A stretch of DNA of 64,000 nt from the NCBI RefSeq assembly GCF_001625655.1, contig NZ_AUYB01000100.1, positions 62,001 to 126,000 of the forward strand, in the 5' to 3' direction. Under the pieces are notes generated by a model. It was given only the letters and a program-made list of their open reading frames with translations, searched no databases and was not told where the DNA came from. Shown in pieces: positions 46,356-54,815 of the stretch (positions are counted from its first letter, which is position 1; every line of letters starts with the position of its first letter). Both the position numbers and the translations under genes were made by a program. The DNA comes from Pseudoalteromonas luteoviolacea DSM 6061 (GTDB lineage Bacteria > Pseudomonadota > Gammaproteobacteria > Enterobacterales > Alteromonadaceae).

Positions 46356-49300
46356 ATGACACTTCTCCACCCAGTCAGTCTAGCTGTGGCGGTAGCCCTC
46401 GGCGGTGCTGCATACTTAGCCTACGAAAACCAAGCCCAAGAAACTCCCTACGAGATGAAAGCAGACTTTCTAGCGAAGAAAGCCGCGAGCAAGACACAGG
46501 CACCAAAAAGATATGACAAACCAAAAGAGGCTCATGAGTTTTATGTACAGCAAAGGCTGCCAATTGGCGCTTCTACTTTGCCGACTGAAAAGTACTCAGC
46601 TGCGTTAGCACAAATTAAAAGTATGCCACACTACTCTTTGGCAGAGAACACCGTGTTGTTTGACTATCAGCCCCAGCTAAATGCACCTGATGGACAAAAT
46701 CAAGAACTTGGAGACTGGCAAGAACTCGGCCCAGGTAATATAGGTGGACGAACAAGAACATTGATCATTCATCCTACAAATCATGATGTGATGTATACAG
46801 CAGGGGTTGCTGGTGGCGTTTGGAAAACAACGGATGCAGGGGCTTCTTGGACACCACTGAGCGATCTTGCTACTAATTTAGCCGTGACAACTTTGACTTT
46901 CGACCCTAATAATGCCGATATTATTTATGCAGGCACAGGGGAAGGCTTTTTCAATTTTGATGCGCTCAGAGGGGATGGTATTTTTAAATCTTCTGATGCC
47001 GGCATGACTTGGGAGCAAATCCCTAGTACCGCAAGCAACAGCGATTTCCAGTACACGAATAAAATAGCGTTTAGCAAAAATGATGCAAATACAATATATG
47101 CGGCAACCCAGACAGGTATCCAGAAATCAATAGACAGTGGTGTCACTTGGAGTAATGTTTTTGTACCACAAGGCGCTTCGGTAGGCTGTACAGATTTAAC
47201 AGTTTTGAGCGAGTCGAATGTGGATGTGCTGCTGACAGCATGTGGCTCCTTTAACACAGGTGGAGTGCATCGCAGTACAGACGCAGGTGTAAACTGGTCT
47301 CAAGTAATTGCAGGAGCGACTCAAGGACGCACGACGATTGCAGTTGCACCGTCAGACAACAATATTATTTATGCTTTGGCTGCGAACAGAAACTCTCATG
47401 CTATGGATGCAGTTTACAAATCTACTGATATGGGCGCAACTTGGAATACAACGGTAACTCAGGATACTGCTGACTCGTTTACAAAGCTACTTCTAAGTAA
47501 TACGGTGTTTGGATTATTCGACCAATGTTTTGGTGGCACTGCACAGTTCTTTAACCAAGGCTGGTATGACAACATTATCGCGGTAGACCCCGTAAACCCT
47601 GATGTGGTTTGGACTGGGGGGATTGACGTTTTCCGTTCAGACGATGGCGGGCAATCATTTGTACCAACTAGTGTTTGGTGGTTTAACCCAACTGATCCAC
47701 AGTATGCGCACGCAGATCAACACGAGATCGTTTTTCACCCAGAATACAATGGCACAACTAACACGACAATGTTTGTGGGAAATGATGGTGGTATCCAAAG
47801 AACAGATAATGCTTTGTCTGGTCGTCTAACACTTGATGAAGTATGTGGTAACGTGGCTGCCGACCCAGCTCAAAGAGTCAGTTGGTCAACCTTAAATAAT
47901 GGGTATGCAGTAACACAATTCTATCATGGAACCGTTAAACCAGATGGAACAAGCTATTTTGGCGGTACGCAGGATAATGGCACATTGTCAGGTGTAGATG
48001 GAGGCTTCAATAGCTGGATCGAAATATTGGGTGGTGATGGTGGTTGGACAGCCATTGATCCGACCAACCCCAACATTATGTTTGCTGAAAATACTGGCCT
48101 TTCAATCCAAAAGTCCACAGATGGTGGGCAGAGTTTTAACAGTGCTACAACGGGTATTTCGGGTGATAATGGGTTCCCATTTATTACGCGATTTGAGATG
48201 GCGCCTTCCAATCCTCAAGTATTGTGGATTGGGGGGAGTCAATTGTGGCGCACAAGTAACCAAGCGGAAAGTTGGTCTGCGGCATCAGGAGCATTGAATG
48301 GGTCTGTTTATTCAATAGGTATTGCTCCCAATACCGAAAGCGCCGTTGCAGCAGGTACTAATGGCGGTACGATTTATGTTTCCTATACTGCTGATCAAGC
48401 TACCGCACAAACACAGTGGGTAGAAGCAACACCAGTGGCAGGCGCAACTGTTAGTTCGATTGCATTTGACCCCAAGGATAATCAGGTAATATACGCAACG
48501 CTTTCAAATTTTGATGTTACGCACGTATGGAAAACCACTGATGGAGGTCAGAACTGGCTGGCAATGGATAATGGGTTGCCAAACGTCCCAGCAATGACTA
48601 TTGCTGTGGACCCTGAAAATACACAAAGATTATTTGTAGGTACTGATTTAGGTGTATTTGTTTCCATTGATGGCGGCATGAACTGGATGGCAGACGGCTC
48701 TGGTTTGGCTAACACAAATATTGCCAAGTTAGTCATTAAAGATTCTGAGTTGTTTGCATTTACACACGGTCGCAGTACTTATAAAGTTGCAATTAAAACA
48801 GAGTCAGATAGAACATTAGAAACACCTGAAGATATGCCACTAATGCTTGGTGATGTGCTAGTCAATGAATTTGGCCAGCCTTATGCCTCGGTTGAAATTG
48901 TAAATACCTCTGAAAATGGCATGCTTTTATCTGGTGAGCAAGTGTTAGAAGCAGGTGACCAGGTAATGCAGGCCGACTTTGCAAATGTGAGTTACAAACC
49001 AAATGACGATTTCTTTGGTGATGATGCATTCACATTTAAAGGCACTGTGGCAGAGTCCATACCAAATAACGACGCAGAGCCAAATCAGCATACGATTAGC
49101 ATCAAAGTTAACTCGGTTAATGATGCGCCAGTTATAGAGCAAATAGAAAATATCAATTTGTATATCGATGAGTTAGTTGAAATAGACTTCAATGAGCATG
49201 TTGAAGATGTCGATAATGAAGACTTAATGATAACGCTTGAACCATCTGTACCTGGTATGTCGTTTATAGATGGTGTGCTATCTGGTCGACCGTTTACTGA

Positions 49301-50396
49301 ATTTACCAGACAAATGACGTTAATGGTCAGTGACGGTGAGCTGGAGACTACGCAGTCATTCAGGTTAGATATTTCGGAGCCACCAAAACGTGCTCCAATG
49401 ATTGAAGCAGACCAGTTATTTGAGGTACAAGAAAATAATGATCCAAATACTTCGATAGGAATGCTCCAATTTAGCGATCCAGACCCTGAGGTGTCGCCCG
49501 TTGAAGCCTTTATGATTTTGGACGAAGTGCCGTTCATGATTGATGAAACAGGTGAGGTTTTCGCTACAGAAGCATTGGATTATGAAATGCAAAGTGAGTA
49601 TAGCTTCTTTGTACGTGCAGTGGACACGCTAGGTAATCACTCTGACTATACGGAAGTGAAAGTATCTGTAACCAACGATAGTGCAGATGATGATGCTACT
49701 GGACCTGTAATCGATGAAGGGCAGATGTTTGAAGTTATGGAAAACTCGGCAATTGGTACAGTGATTGGTATGCTTGAATTTGACAATGCCGACGATACAT
49801 CTATTGCATCCTTTGAAGTCTTAGGCAATGTGCCATTTGAAATTAATACCAGTGGTGGTGTTACCGTTTCAGATGAAATTGATTTCGAGACAAATGAGTA
49901 CTTTGAGTTTGCTGTAAAAGCGATTGATAGTAAAGGCAATGAGTCCGAATATACCAAAGTCAAAGTTACGGTAATCGATGATCCTAATGACTCTGGTAGT
50001 GATAATAACCCAGTGATCCCAGCAGGGCAGGTATTTGAAATAAGAGAAAACGCTGCATTGGGCACCATCGTTGGTCGTCTTGAGTTCTCAGATCCTGACC
50101 CACAAACATCGCCTGTAAAGGAGTTCTTTGTAATTGGCAATGCACCATTTACCGTGGAAGACAATGGTGACATCGTCGTACAAGGAAATCTTGATTTTGA
50201 GTTCCAAAGTGTGATTAAGTTTGGCGTCAGAGCACAGGATACTTCAGGTAATACTTCAGAGTATACCGAGGTAACGGTGAACCTGATTGACGTAAGAGGC
50301 AATGATGATGATGACAACGACGGAGACTCTGGTTCATTTGGGCTCTTTGCATTGTTGAGCTTACCGTTGGCATTACTGAGAAGACGTAAGCGTTAA
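46356..50396 (+). CDS. Large surface protein: Asp-box beta-propeller, cadherin-like repeats, GlyGly-CTERM-like tail
   Basis: 1346 residues from ATG 46356 (AGGGAT upstream). Signal peptide LLHPVSLAVAVALGGAAYLA; propeller region about 120-820 with at least nine S/T-x-D-x-G-x-x-W/F Asp boxes (TTDAGASW, SSDAGMTW, STDGGQSF, SIDGGMNW and others), as in sialidase/VPS10-like proteins; one Ig-like segment (about 830-1000); three cadherin-like repeats of about 100 residues (1020-1300); an acidic stretch DDDDNDGD; and a tail SGSFGLFALLSLPLALLRRRKR of the GlyGly-CTERM type, cleaved by rhombosortase for surface attachment. No catalytic residues identified; may be adhesin or peptidase/glycosidase-related. 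Confidence 0.88.
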   Translation: MTLLHPVSLAVAVALGGAAYLAYENQAQETPYEMKADFLAKKAASKTQAPKRYDKPKEAHEFYVQQRLPIGASTLPTEKYSAALAQIKSMPHYSLAENTVLFDYQPQLNAPDGQNQELGDWQELGPGNIGGRTRTLIIHPTNHDVMYTAGVAGGVWKTTDAGASWTPLSDLATNLAVTTLTFDPNNADIIYAGTGEGFFNFDALRGDGIFKSSDAGMTWEQIPSTASNSDFQYTNKIAFSKNDANTIYAATQTGIQKSIDSGVTWSNVFVPQGASVGCTDLTVLSESNVDVLLTACGSFNTGGVHRSTDAGVNWSQVIAGATQGRTTIAVAPSDNNIIYALAANRNSHAMDAVYKSTDMGATWNTTVTQDTADSFTKLLLSNTVFGLFDQCFGGTAQFFNQGWYDNIIAVDPVNPDVVWTGGIDVFRSDDGGQSFVPTSVWWFNPTDPQYAHADQHEIVFHPEYNGTTNTTMFVGNDGGIQRTDNALSGRLTLDEVCGNVAADPAQRVSWSTLNNGYAVTQFYHGTVKPDGTSYFGGTQDNGTLSGVDGGFNSWIEILGGDGGWTAIDPTNPNIMFAENTGLSIQKSTDGGQSFNSATTGISGDNGFPFITRFEMAPSNPQVLWIGGSQLWRTSNQAESWSAASGALNGSVYSIGIAPNTESAVAAGTNGGTIYVSYTADQATAQTQWVEATPVAGATVSSIAFDPKDNQVIYATLSNFDVTHVWKTTDGGQNWLAMDNGLPNVPAMTIAVDPENTQRLFVGTDLGVFVSIDGGMNWMADGSGLANTNIAKLVIKDSELFAFTHGRSTYKVAIKTESDRTLETPEDMPLMLGDVLVNEFGQPYASVEIVNTSENGMLLSGEQVLEAGDQVMQADFANVSYKPNDDFFGDDAFTFKGTVAESIPNNDAEPNQHTISIKVNSVNDAPVIEQIENINLYIDELVEIDFNEHVEDVDNEDLMITLEPSVPGMSFIDGVLSGRPFTEFTRQMTLMVSDGELETTQSFRLDISEPPKRAPMIEADQLFEVQENNDPNTSIGMLQFSDPDPEVSPVEAFMILDEVPFMIDETGEVFATEALDYEMQSEYSFFVRAVDTLGNHSDYTEVKVSVTNDSADDDATGPVIDEGQMFEVMENSAIGTVIGMLEFDNADDTSIASFEVLGNVPFEINTSGGVTVSDEIDFETNEYFEFAVKAIDSKGNESEYTKVKVTVIDDPNDSGSDNNPVIPAGQVFEIRENAALGTIVGRLEFSDPDPQTSPVKEFFVIGNAPFTVEDNGDIVVQGNLDFEFQSVIKFGVRAQDTSGNTSEYTEVTVNLIDVRGNDDDDNDGDSGSFGLFALLSLPLALLRRRKR

Positions 50397-50410
50397 TTAG
50401 ATAGTTTGAA

Positions 50411-50434
50411 AAGCGGCGTCAGCCGCTTTTTTTT
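50411..50434 (+). terminator. Terminator of the surface protein gene
   Basis: AAGCGGC-GTCA-GCCGCTT followed by eight T. Confidence 0.92.
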
Positions 50435-50572
50435 ATAGGCTATTAATTTTGATTTGAAAAGCAAAATATTGAATATAAGCGCTTTTTGATGAAAGGATTG
50501 TTGGAGGGTTGGGAAGGAGTCTAAAGCACTTTGAGAGCAAAGTGCTCGTTTAGCTATTTACTGAATCGCAAA

Positions 50573-50713
50573 TTAGCGTTTTTTCTTTTTGTTGCCCTGA
50601 ACAGCTTTAAATCTAGGGTTTGTTTTACAAATAACGTAAACCTTACCACGGCGTTTTACAACTTGGCATCCAGGTCTGCTTTTTGCGCTTTTTAATGAAC
50701 TTAAAACTTTCAA
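50573..50713 (-). CDS. rpmJ2: Ribosomal protein L36, zinc-independent (type B, YkgO-like)
   Basis: 46 residues read from a TTG start at 50713, with AAAGGAG six nt upstream; there is no usable ATG. The sequence [20 protein letters not shown] and the [17 protein letters not shown] end are those of the YkgO paralogue. Compared with C+ L36, the first Cys and the final His of the zinc ribbon are missing, so it does not bind zinc. It follows rpmE2 and would replace the zinc-containing L36 when zinc is scarce. Confidence 0.92.
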   Translation of the reverse strand: MKVLSSLKSAKSRPGCQVVKRRGKVYVICKTNPRFKAVQGNKKKKR

Positions 50714-50761
50714 TTTATGCTCCTTTACTTGTGTTATAAATTTTAGGCGGCTACTAGCGTC

Positions 50762-50793
50762 TTGACATCGTCAATTGTGTCAGACGATGTCAA
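50762..50793 (-). other. Long hairpin in the rpmE2-rpmJ2 intergenic region
   Basis: TTGACATCGTC / GACGATGTCAA, 11 bp perfect, 10-nt loop, no T-tract. Between the stop of L31 (50810) and the L36 start (50713); possible mRNA processing or translation-control element. Confidence 0.6.
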
Positions 50794-50809
50794 AGCACTG
50801 CTTAAAATA

Positions 50810-51067
50810 TTACTTCGATGTTGAACCAATATTTTTAAAGCGGCGGTTGAATTTAGCAACGCGGCCATCGCTAGCAACAATCTTCTGCTTACCAGTGTAG
50901 AACGGGTGTGAAGCACTAGATACATCGATAGGAACGTAAGGGTATTCTTGACCATCGATCTCAACAGTTCTGTCAGATTTGATAGTTGAGCCAACGATGA
51001 AGTATTTGTCTACTGCCGTGTCATGAAATGCAACAGCTTGGTAATCCGGGTGGATATTTGCTTTCAT
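50810..51067 (-). CDS. rpmE2: Ribosomal protein L31, zinc-independent (type B)
   Basis: 85 residues. [17 protein letters not shown] and [28 protein letters not shown] are typical of L31 type B, which lacks the CxxC zinc ligands of the primary L31. Such copies replace the zinc form under zinc limitation, freeing zinc. In an apparent operon with rpmJ2, with a Zur-like site upstream. Confidence 0.95.
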   Translation of the reverse strand: MKANIHPDYQAVAFHDTAVDKYFIVGSTIKSDRTVEIDGQEYPYVPIDVSSASHPFYTGKQKIVASDGRVAKFNRRFKNIGSTSK

Positions 51068-51089
51068 ATTAAATTAAAACCTTATGAAA

Positions 51090-51104
51090 TGTGATAACGT
51101 CACA
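51090..51104 (-). promoter_or_regulatory. Candidate Zur box upstream of rpmE2-rpmJ2
   Basis: TGTGATAACGTCACA, a 15-mer matching 11 positions of the gammaproteobacterial Zur core TGTTATAATATAACA as I recall it, 23 nt before the rpmE2 ATG. Also readable as a CRP-like TGTGA/TCACA pair, but with 5-nt not 6-nt spacing. Confidence 0.45.
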
Positions 51105-51107
51105 AAT

Positions 51108-51128
51108 ACTATTCTATTTGAGAATAGT
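51108..51128. repeat. 21-bp palindrome upstream of rpmE2
   Basis: ACTATTCT-ATTTG-AGAATAGT, perfect 8-bp arms, immediately beyond the Zur-like site; may be a second operator or promoter element. Confidence 0.55.
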
Positions 51129-51259
51129 TTTCAATTAATTCTAATAAATATTTTTTTTAGTTATTTTGATTACTGATTGTACTAATTAGCAAATTGTTAC
51201 TGGATCTTCAATATCAGGCTGTTATAACTAGAAGCTAGATCGAGAAAGAGGATAACGCC

Positions 51260-51520
51260 GTGACTGAAGAAGCACAACAATTAGACAATGGTGTCATTGC
51301 GGAATTGCAAAATAAGGATCATTCATCTTTAGCCCAACAACTAAACGGGTTAACTTGCGATCACAGTGACATTGTAGAATTACTTGCACAATACTTAGTA
51401 TTAAGCGAACAAGACGACGACCAAAAATTTGATGATTGGTATGATGGTCTATGTGAGGATCAACAACTTGTCCTTAAAGGTTTTGAAATAATTCGCGCTC
51501 ACTACGAAAATACCAATTAA
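51260..51520 (+). CDS. Small acidic hypothetical protein
   Basis: 86 residues starting at GTG, with AGAGGAT about 6 nt upstream. Very acidic and mostly helical; no signal peptide, membrane segment or known motif (SEQDDDQKFDDWYDGLCEDQQ). A strong terminator follows, supporting a real transcription unit. Confidence 0.62.
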   Translation: MTEEAQQLDNGVIAELQNKDHSSLAQQLNGLTCDHSDIVELLAQYLVLSEQDDDQKFDDWYDGLCEDQQLVLKGFEIIRAHYENTN

Positions 51521-51558
51521 ACGACTTTTATTTTTATTTGCGTCGTATATGTTAAAAA

Positions 51559-51594
51559 TATAAAGCCACTTTGTTAGAATAAAGTGGCTTTATA
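51559..51594. terminator. Bidirectional terminator
   Basis: ATAAAGCCACTTT / AAAGTGGCTTTAT, 13 bp perfect (14 with flanks), 8-nt loop, A/T on both sides, between convergent genes. Confidence 0.88.
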
Positions 51595-51649
51595 TTATGC
51601 TATGCAGTGTAGATTTTTATTAGCAGGTGTGTTGTAGCATCCACTATTG

Positions 51650-52303
51650 TCAACATATAGACAAATCGTACTTTTGCATCAAACTGTCGATATATTTCTC
51701 GCGCAATGATGCGCTGCGTTCATGGGTTGCGTGATGACTTAACGCGCGATTGAGAAGCTTAATTGCATCGTGTAATTGACCCCTTTGATCAATTGCAATG
51801 GAAGGGATTGTTCTGTCTTCCGTAATTGAGTCGACGATCGCTCTGCCAAGATCGATATATACTACTTCTTCAATTAGTCCATTTTGGCTAATTACCCCAT
51901 ATTTACTACAAAGAAACTGCTGCCAAACTTGCTGTATATGTTCTGGTAGATCATCTAAAAACCTATCATCTTGGGAACAGATCCCTTTTTGCGCGCATGA
52001 TTGCAGCGTTGTCACATATTTCTGTTGGAATAACTCATATGCATGACTTGATTGTGTAACTGCATGTTTAACTAGGGTTTGTCCCCACTCAATGAGTCCT
52101 CGAGGGTAGTAATCGGTAATTTCAAGGCACTCATATAACCCGAGATAAGAACTACACTTAATTTGATTTTCAATGTTATAGCTTGCGTTAGGGAATAGGC
52201 TATTGTCTTGCCATAACTGCAACTGAGTTGAGTCAATTTTTAAAAAGCTACACAACTCTTGTGTGTCATAAAAGTTAGTTTTTAGGTATTCAGAGAGTCT
52301 CAT
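51650..52303 (-). CDS. Hypothetical protein, possibly DUF6058-like
   Basis: 217 residues, soluble, mostly helical. The opening YLKTNFYDTQELCSFLKIDSTQLQLWQDNSLFPNASYNIE and ITDYYPRGLIEWGQ resemble DUF6058 proteins that occur in Alteromonadales, sometimes next to natural-product genes; this assignment is from memory and tentative. No natural-product genes are nearby. Divergent from dapA-like gene. Confidence 0.6.
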   Translation of the reverse strand: MRLSEYLKTNFYDTQELCSFLKIDSTQLQLWQDNSLFPNASYNIENQIKCSSYLGLYECLEITDYYPRGLIEWGQTLVKHAVTQSSHAYELFQQKYVTTLQSCAQKGICSQDDRFLDDLPEHIQQVWQQFLCSKYGVISQNGLIEEVVYIDLGRAIVDSITEDRTIPSIAIDQRGQLHDAIKLLNRALSHHATHERSASLREKYIDSLMQKYDLSIC

Positions 52304-52452
52304 AATGAATACTGGTTAAATATACAGTGTTTTGATTTTGTATTAAATCTCGCCATTAAGCAAGAAAATTCGCAAATCTTTATTTTTACACTCGGCATAC
52401 AGTGCCAATTGTGTTACAACATATCGTATATTCACAACCAGTTAGAATTTGC

Positions 52453-53367
52453 ATGCGAAGTATACAAACCATAAAAAAAGCCAGCTTAATTACAGCTATT
52501 AAAACGCCATATAAAATGAATGGTGAGATCGATTTAGTGGCCTATGACGCTCTAGTTGAAGCGCAAATTGATGCTGGTGTCGATGGCATTATTGTTGGTG
52601 GAACAACTGGTGAAGGTCAGTTGATGAATTGGGAAGAGCATTTAATGTTAATTGCTCACAGTGTGAACAAGTTTTCGGATCGACTTATTATCGTTGGTAA
52701 TACCGGCAGCAACAATACACGCGAAGCTGTGAAAGCAACAGAGTATGGTTTTGCATCAGGAATGGATGCTGCACTTCAAATCAACCCATACTATGGCCGA
52801 ACTTCGAATGAAGGTGTGATTGAGCACTTTAAGCGCGTATTAGAAATTGGCCCAGCGTTCATTTACAACGTCCCCGGTCGCACTGGCCAAGACTTAACGC
52901 CGGATATTATTGAGCCTTTATCAAAGAGTAAGCACTTCATTGGTGTTAAGGAATGTGCAGGTAACGACAGAATAGCGCATTATGAGTCTCAGGGGATTGC
53001 CTGCTGGTCAGGTAATGATGACGAAGCTCATGACGGTCGCCACTTATACCAGTCCCATGGCGTGATCTCAGTTACATCTAATTTGGTGCCGAAACTATTC
53101 AGGCAGCTAATGGATGAAAGAAACGACGGGCTTAATAAAGAACTTGCGCCAATGGTTAATTGGCTTTTCTGTGAACCCAACCCAATTGCAATTAACACCG
53201 CTTTGATTATGACAGGGGCTGTTAGTCCAGTATTTAGGCTGCCGTATGTGCCTTTGAACAAAGAACAGCAATTGCAGGGGCAAAGTTTGATAAATGCGAT
53301 TGATGAGCAATACATCGTTGGCGGAAAAGCAAATTTAGTGGATGAAACGCTACTTAAGCTTTGTTAA
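52453..53367 (+). CDS. dapA: 4-hydroxy-tetrahydrodipicolinate synthase, plant-like type
   Basis: 304 residues from ATG 52453; a GTG-started frame 51 nt upstream is possible, and neither has a good ribosome site. Condenses pyruvate with aspartate semialdehyde in lysine biosynthesis. Schiff-base Lys166 (GVKEC), Tyr138 (FIYNVPGRTGQD) and the pyruvate loop GGTTGEGQLM are present. The diagnostic segments GEGQLMNWEEHLMLI, SGNDDEAHD, CEPNPIAINTAL and RLPYVPL follow the plant plastid enzyme rather than E. coli DapA (GTTGESATL). No other lysine genes are adjacent. Confidence 0.9.
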   Translation: MRSIQTIKKASLITAIKTPYKMNGEIDLVAYDALVEAQIDAGVDGIIVGGTTGEGQLMNWEEHLMLIAHSVNKFSDRLIIVGNTGSNNTREAVKATEYGFASGMDAALQINPYYGRTSNEGVIEHFKRVLEIGPAFIYNVPGRTGQDLTPDIIEPLSKSKHFIGVKECAGNDRIAHYESQGIACWSGNDDEAHDGRHLYQSHGVISVTSNLVPKLFRQLMDERNDGLNKELAPMVNWLFCEPNPIAINTALIMTGAVSPVFRLPYVPLNKEQQLQGQSLINAIDEQYIVGGKANLVDETLLKLC

Positions 53368-53423
53368 TGCTAATTAATGACGTATAATCTGCGACCCTCA
53401 TTATTGGTCGCAGGTTTGTTGTT

Positions 53424-54722
53424 ATGAATTTTAAATCGTTTAGTTTCCCAGAGCCTTTATTAGAAGCCTTAGATGAAATGGGCTTTAAAGAGCTTACTCC
53501 TATACAGCAGGCGGCCATTCCTGTAGTTAGGAAAGGGCATGACGTACTAGCAACAGCACAAACTGGTACGGGTAAAACAGCAGCATTCGCGCTGCCTGTG
53601 ATCCATAATCTGTTAAAAGGAACTTCTTCCGCTTCCCCTCGTGCACTTATTTTAGCGCCGACACGCGAACTTGCTGAGCAAATCGCAACTAACTGTGAGT
53701 CTTTTGCTAAGCATACTTCACTTCGTGTTGTAGCTGTTTTTGGTGGAGTTAATGTTGAAGGGCAGTCACAGCGTTTAGCTAAAGGCGCGGATATTGTGGT
53801 GGCTACACCAGGACGCTTACTCGATTTAGTGCGTTTAGGAAGTGTAGACTTGTCAAATATTGAGCATCTAGTCTTGGACGAAGCAGATCGTATGCTCGAT
53901 ATGGGATTCATTGACGAAATGCGCAGAGTGATTGGATTAGCGCGTGAAGATAAGCAACTATTGTTATTCTCTGCTACATTCCCATCAGAAGTTAAACAAT
54001 TCGCCAAGCAAGTTTTAAAAGATCCTAAACTAGTACAAACTGCGCCTGAGAATACGACCGCTGAAACTGTTCGTCATGTTGTTTACCCTGTAGAGCAACA
54101 GCGAAAGAAAGAGCTTCTATCTGAGCTAATAGGTAAGAAAAATTGGCAACAGGTGCTGGTATTCGTGAATATGAAAGACGACGCGGATACGATTGTTAAA
54201 GAGCTTGAGTTAGATGGAATTGCCGCGACTGTATGTCACGGTGACAAAAAGCAGGGCGCAAGACGAAGAGCTCTTAAAGAGTTTAAAGAGGGCAAAGTTC
54301 GAGTTCTTGTGGCAACAGAAGTCGCTGCTCGAGGTATTGATATTGAAGGTTTGCCTCGTGTAGTTAATTACGACTTACCTTATCTTGCTGAGGACTATGT
54401 ACATAGAATTGGTCGCACAGGCCGTGCAGGTAACAGTGGTCAGGCGATTTCTTTTGTGAGCCGTGAGGAAGAGCAGTTTTTATTGCATATTGAGACGTTG
54501 ATTGGTCAAAAGATTAAACGTTATTACCTGCCAGGTTACGAAGTAGCTAATCGTGACAACTTAATTGAGAACTTGAGCAAAAAGCCAAGTCACCAAAGAA
54601 GAAAAGTGCGTACAAATAGACCTAGCAACCAAGCGAGTGGTGAAGCTAGAGCGAAAAATCGAAGTAAAATCAGCTCAGTAAGAAGCAGGTTAAAAGGCGT
54701 TAAGCTAAAATTAGACAAGTAA
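53424..54722 (+). CDS. rhlE: DEAD-box RNA helicase, RhlE type
   Basis: 432 residues. All helicase motifs are visible: Q motif (FKELTPIQQAAIP), AQTGTGKT, PTRELAEQI, TPGRLLD, DEAD, SAT, ARGIDIEGL and HRIGRTGRAG. The lysine/arginine-rich tail after residue 380 fits RhlE proteins that remodel RNA during ribosome assembly and cold growth. RhlE versus a related paralogue cannot be fixed from the sequence alone. Confidence 0.92.
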   Translation: MNFKSFSFPEPLLEALDEMGFKELTPIQQAAIPVVRKGHDVLATAQTGTGKTAAFALPVIHNLLKGTSSASPRALILAPTRELAEQIATNCESFAKHTSLRVVAVFGGVNVEGQSQRLAKGADIVVATPGRLLDLVRLGSVDLSNIEHLVLDEADRMLDMGFIDEMRRVIGLAREDKQLLLFSATFPSEVKQFAKQVLKDPKLVQTAPENTTAETVRHVVYPVEQQRKKELLSELIGKKNWQQVLVFVNMKDDADTIVKELELDGIAATVCHGDKKQGARRRALKEFKEGKVRVLVATEVAARGIDIEGLPRVVNYDLPYLAEDYVHRIGRTGRAGNSGQAISFVSREEEQFLLHIETLIGQKIKRYYLPGYEVANRDNLIENLSKKPSHQRRKVRTNRPSNQASGEARAKNRSKISSVRSRLKGVKLKLDK

Positions 54723-54748
54723 AGCGCAAGATTTTATTTGTAATCAGC

Positions 54749-54780
54749 AAAGGCGAATTATGTTCGCCTTTTCTATTTTC
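54749..54780 (+). terminator. Terminator of the helicase gene
   Basis: AAAGGCGAA-TTATG-TTCGCCTTT followed by TCTATTTTC. Confidence 0.85.
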
Positions 54781-54815
54781 AGGTTAACTAAATAGGTAGT
54801 CGATAAATAACTATA

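Noticed and set aside
49085..50317. Long minus-strand open frames (150 and 223 residues) within the cadherin region
   Set aside because: Antisense shadows of a repeat-rich gene: low-complexity Ser/Thr/Ile, no ribosome sites, no family features.
50743..50994. 83-residue minus-strand frame overlapping rpmE2 in another frame
   Set aside because: rpmE2 explains the region; the alternative has no homology features.
51090..51104. TGTGA...TCACA read as a CRP site
   Set aside because: Spacer is 5 nt instead of 6 and the surrounding genes fit Zur control better.
53354..54007. 217-residue minus-strand frame opposite rhlE
   Set aside because: Ser-rich shadow of a strongly conserved helicase gene.
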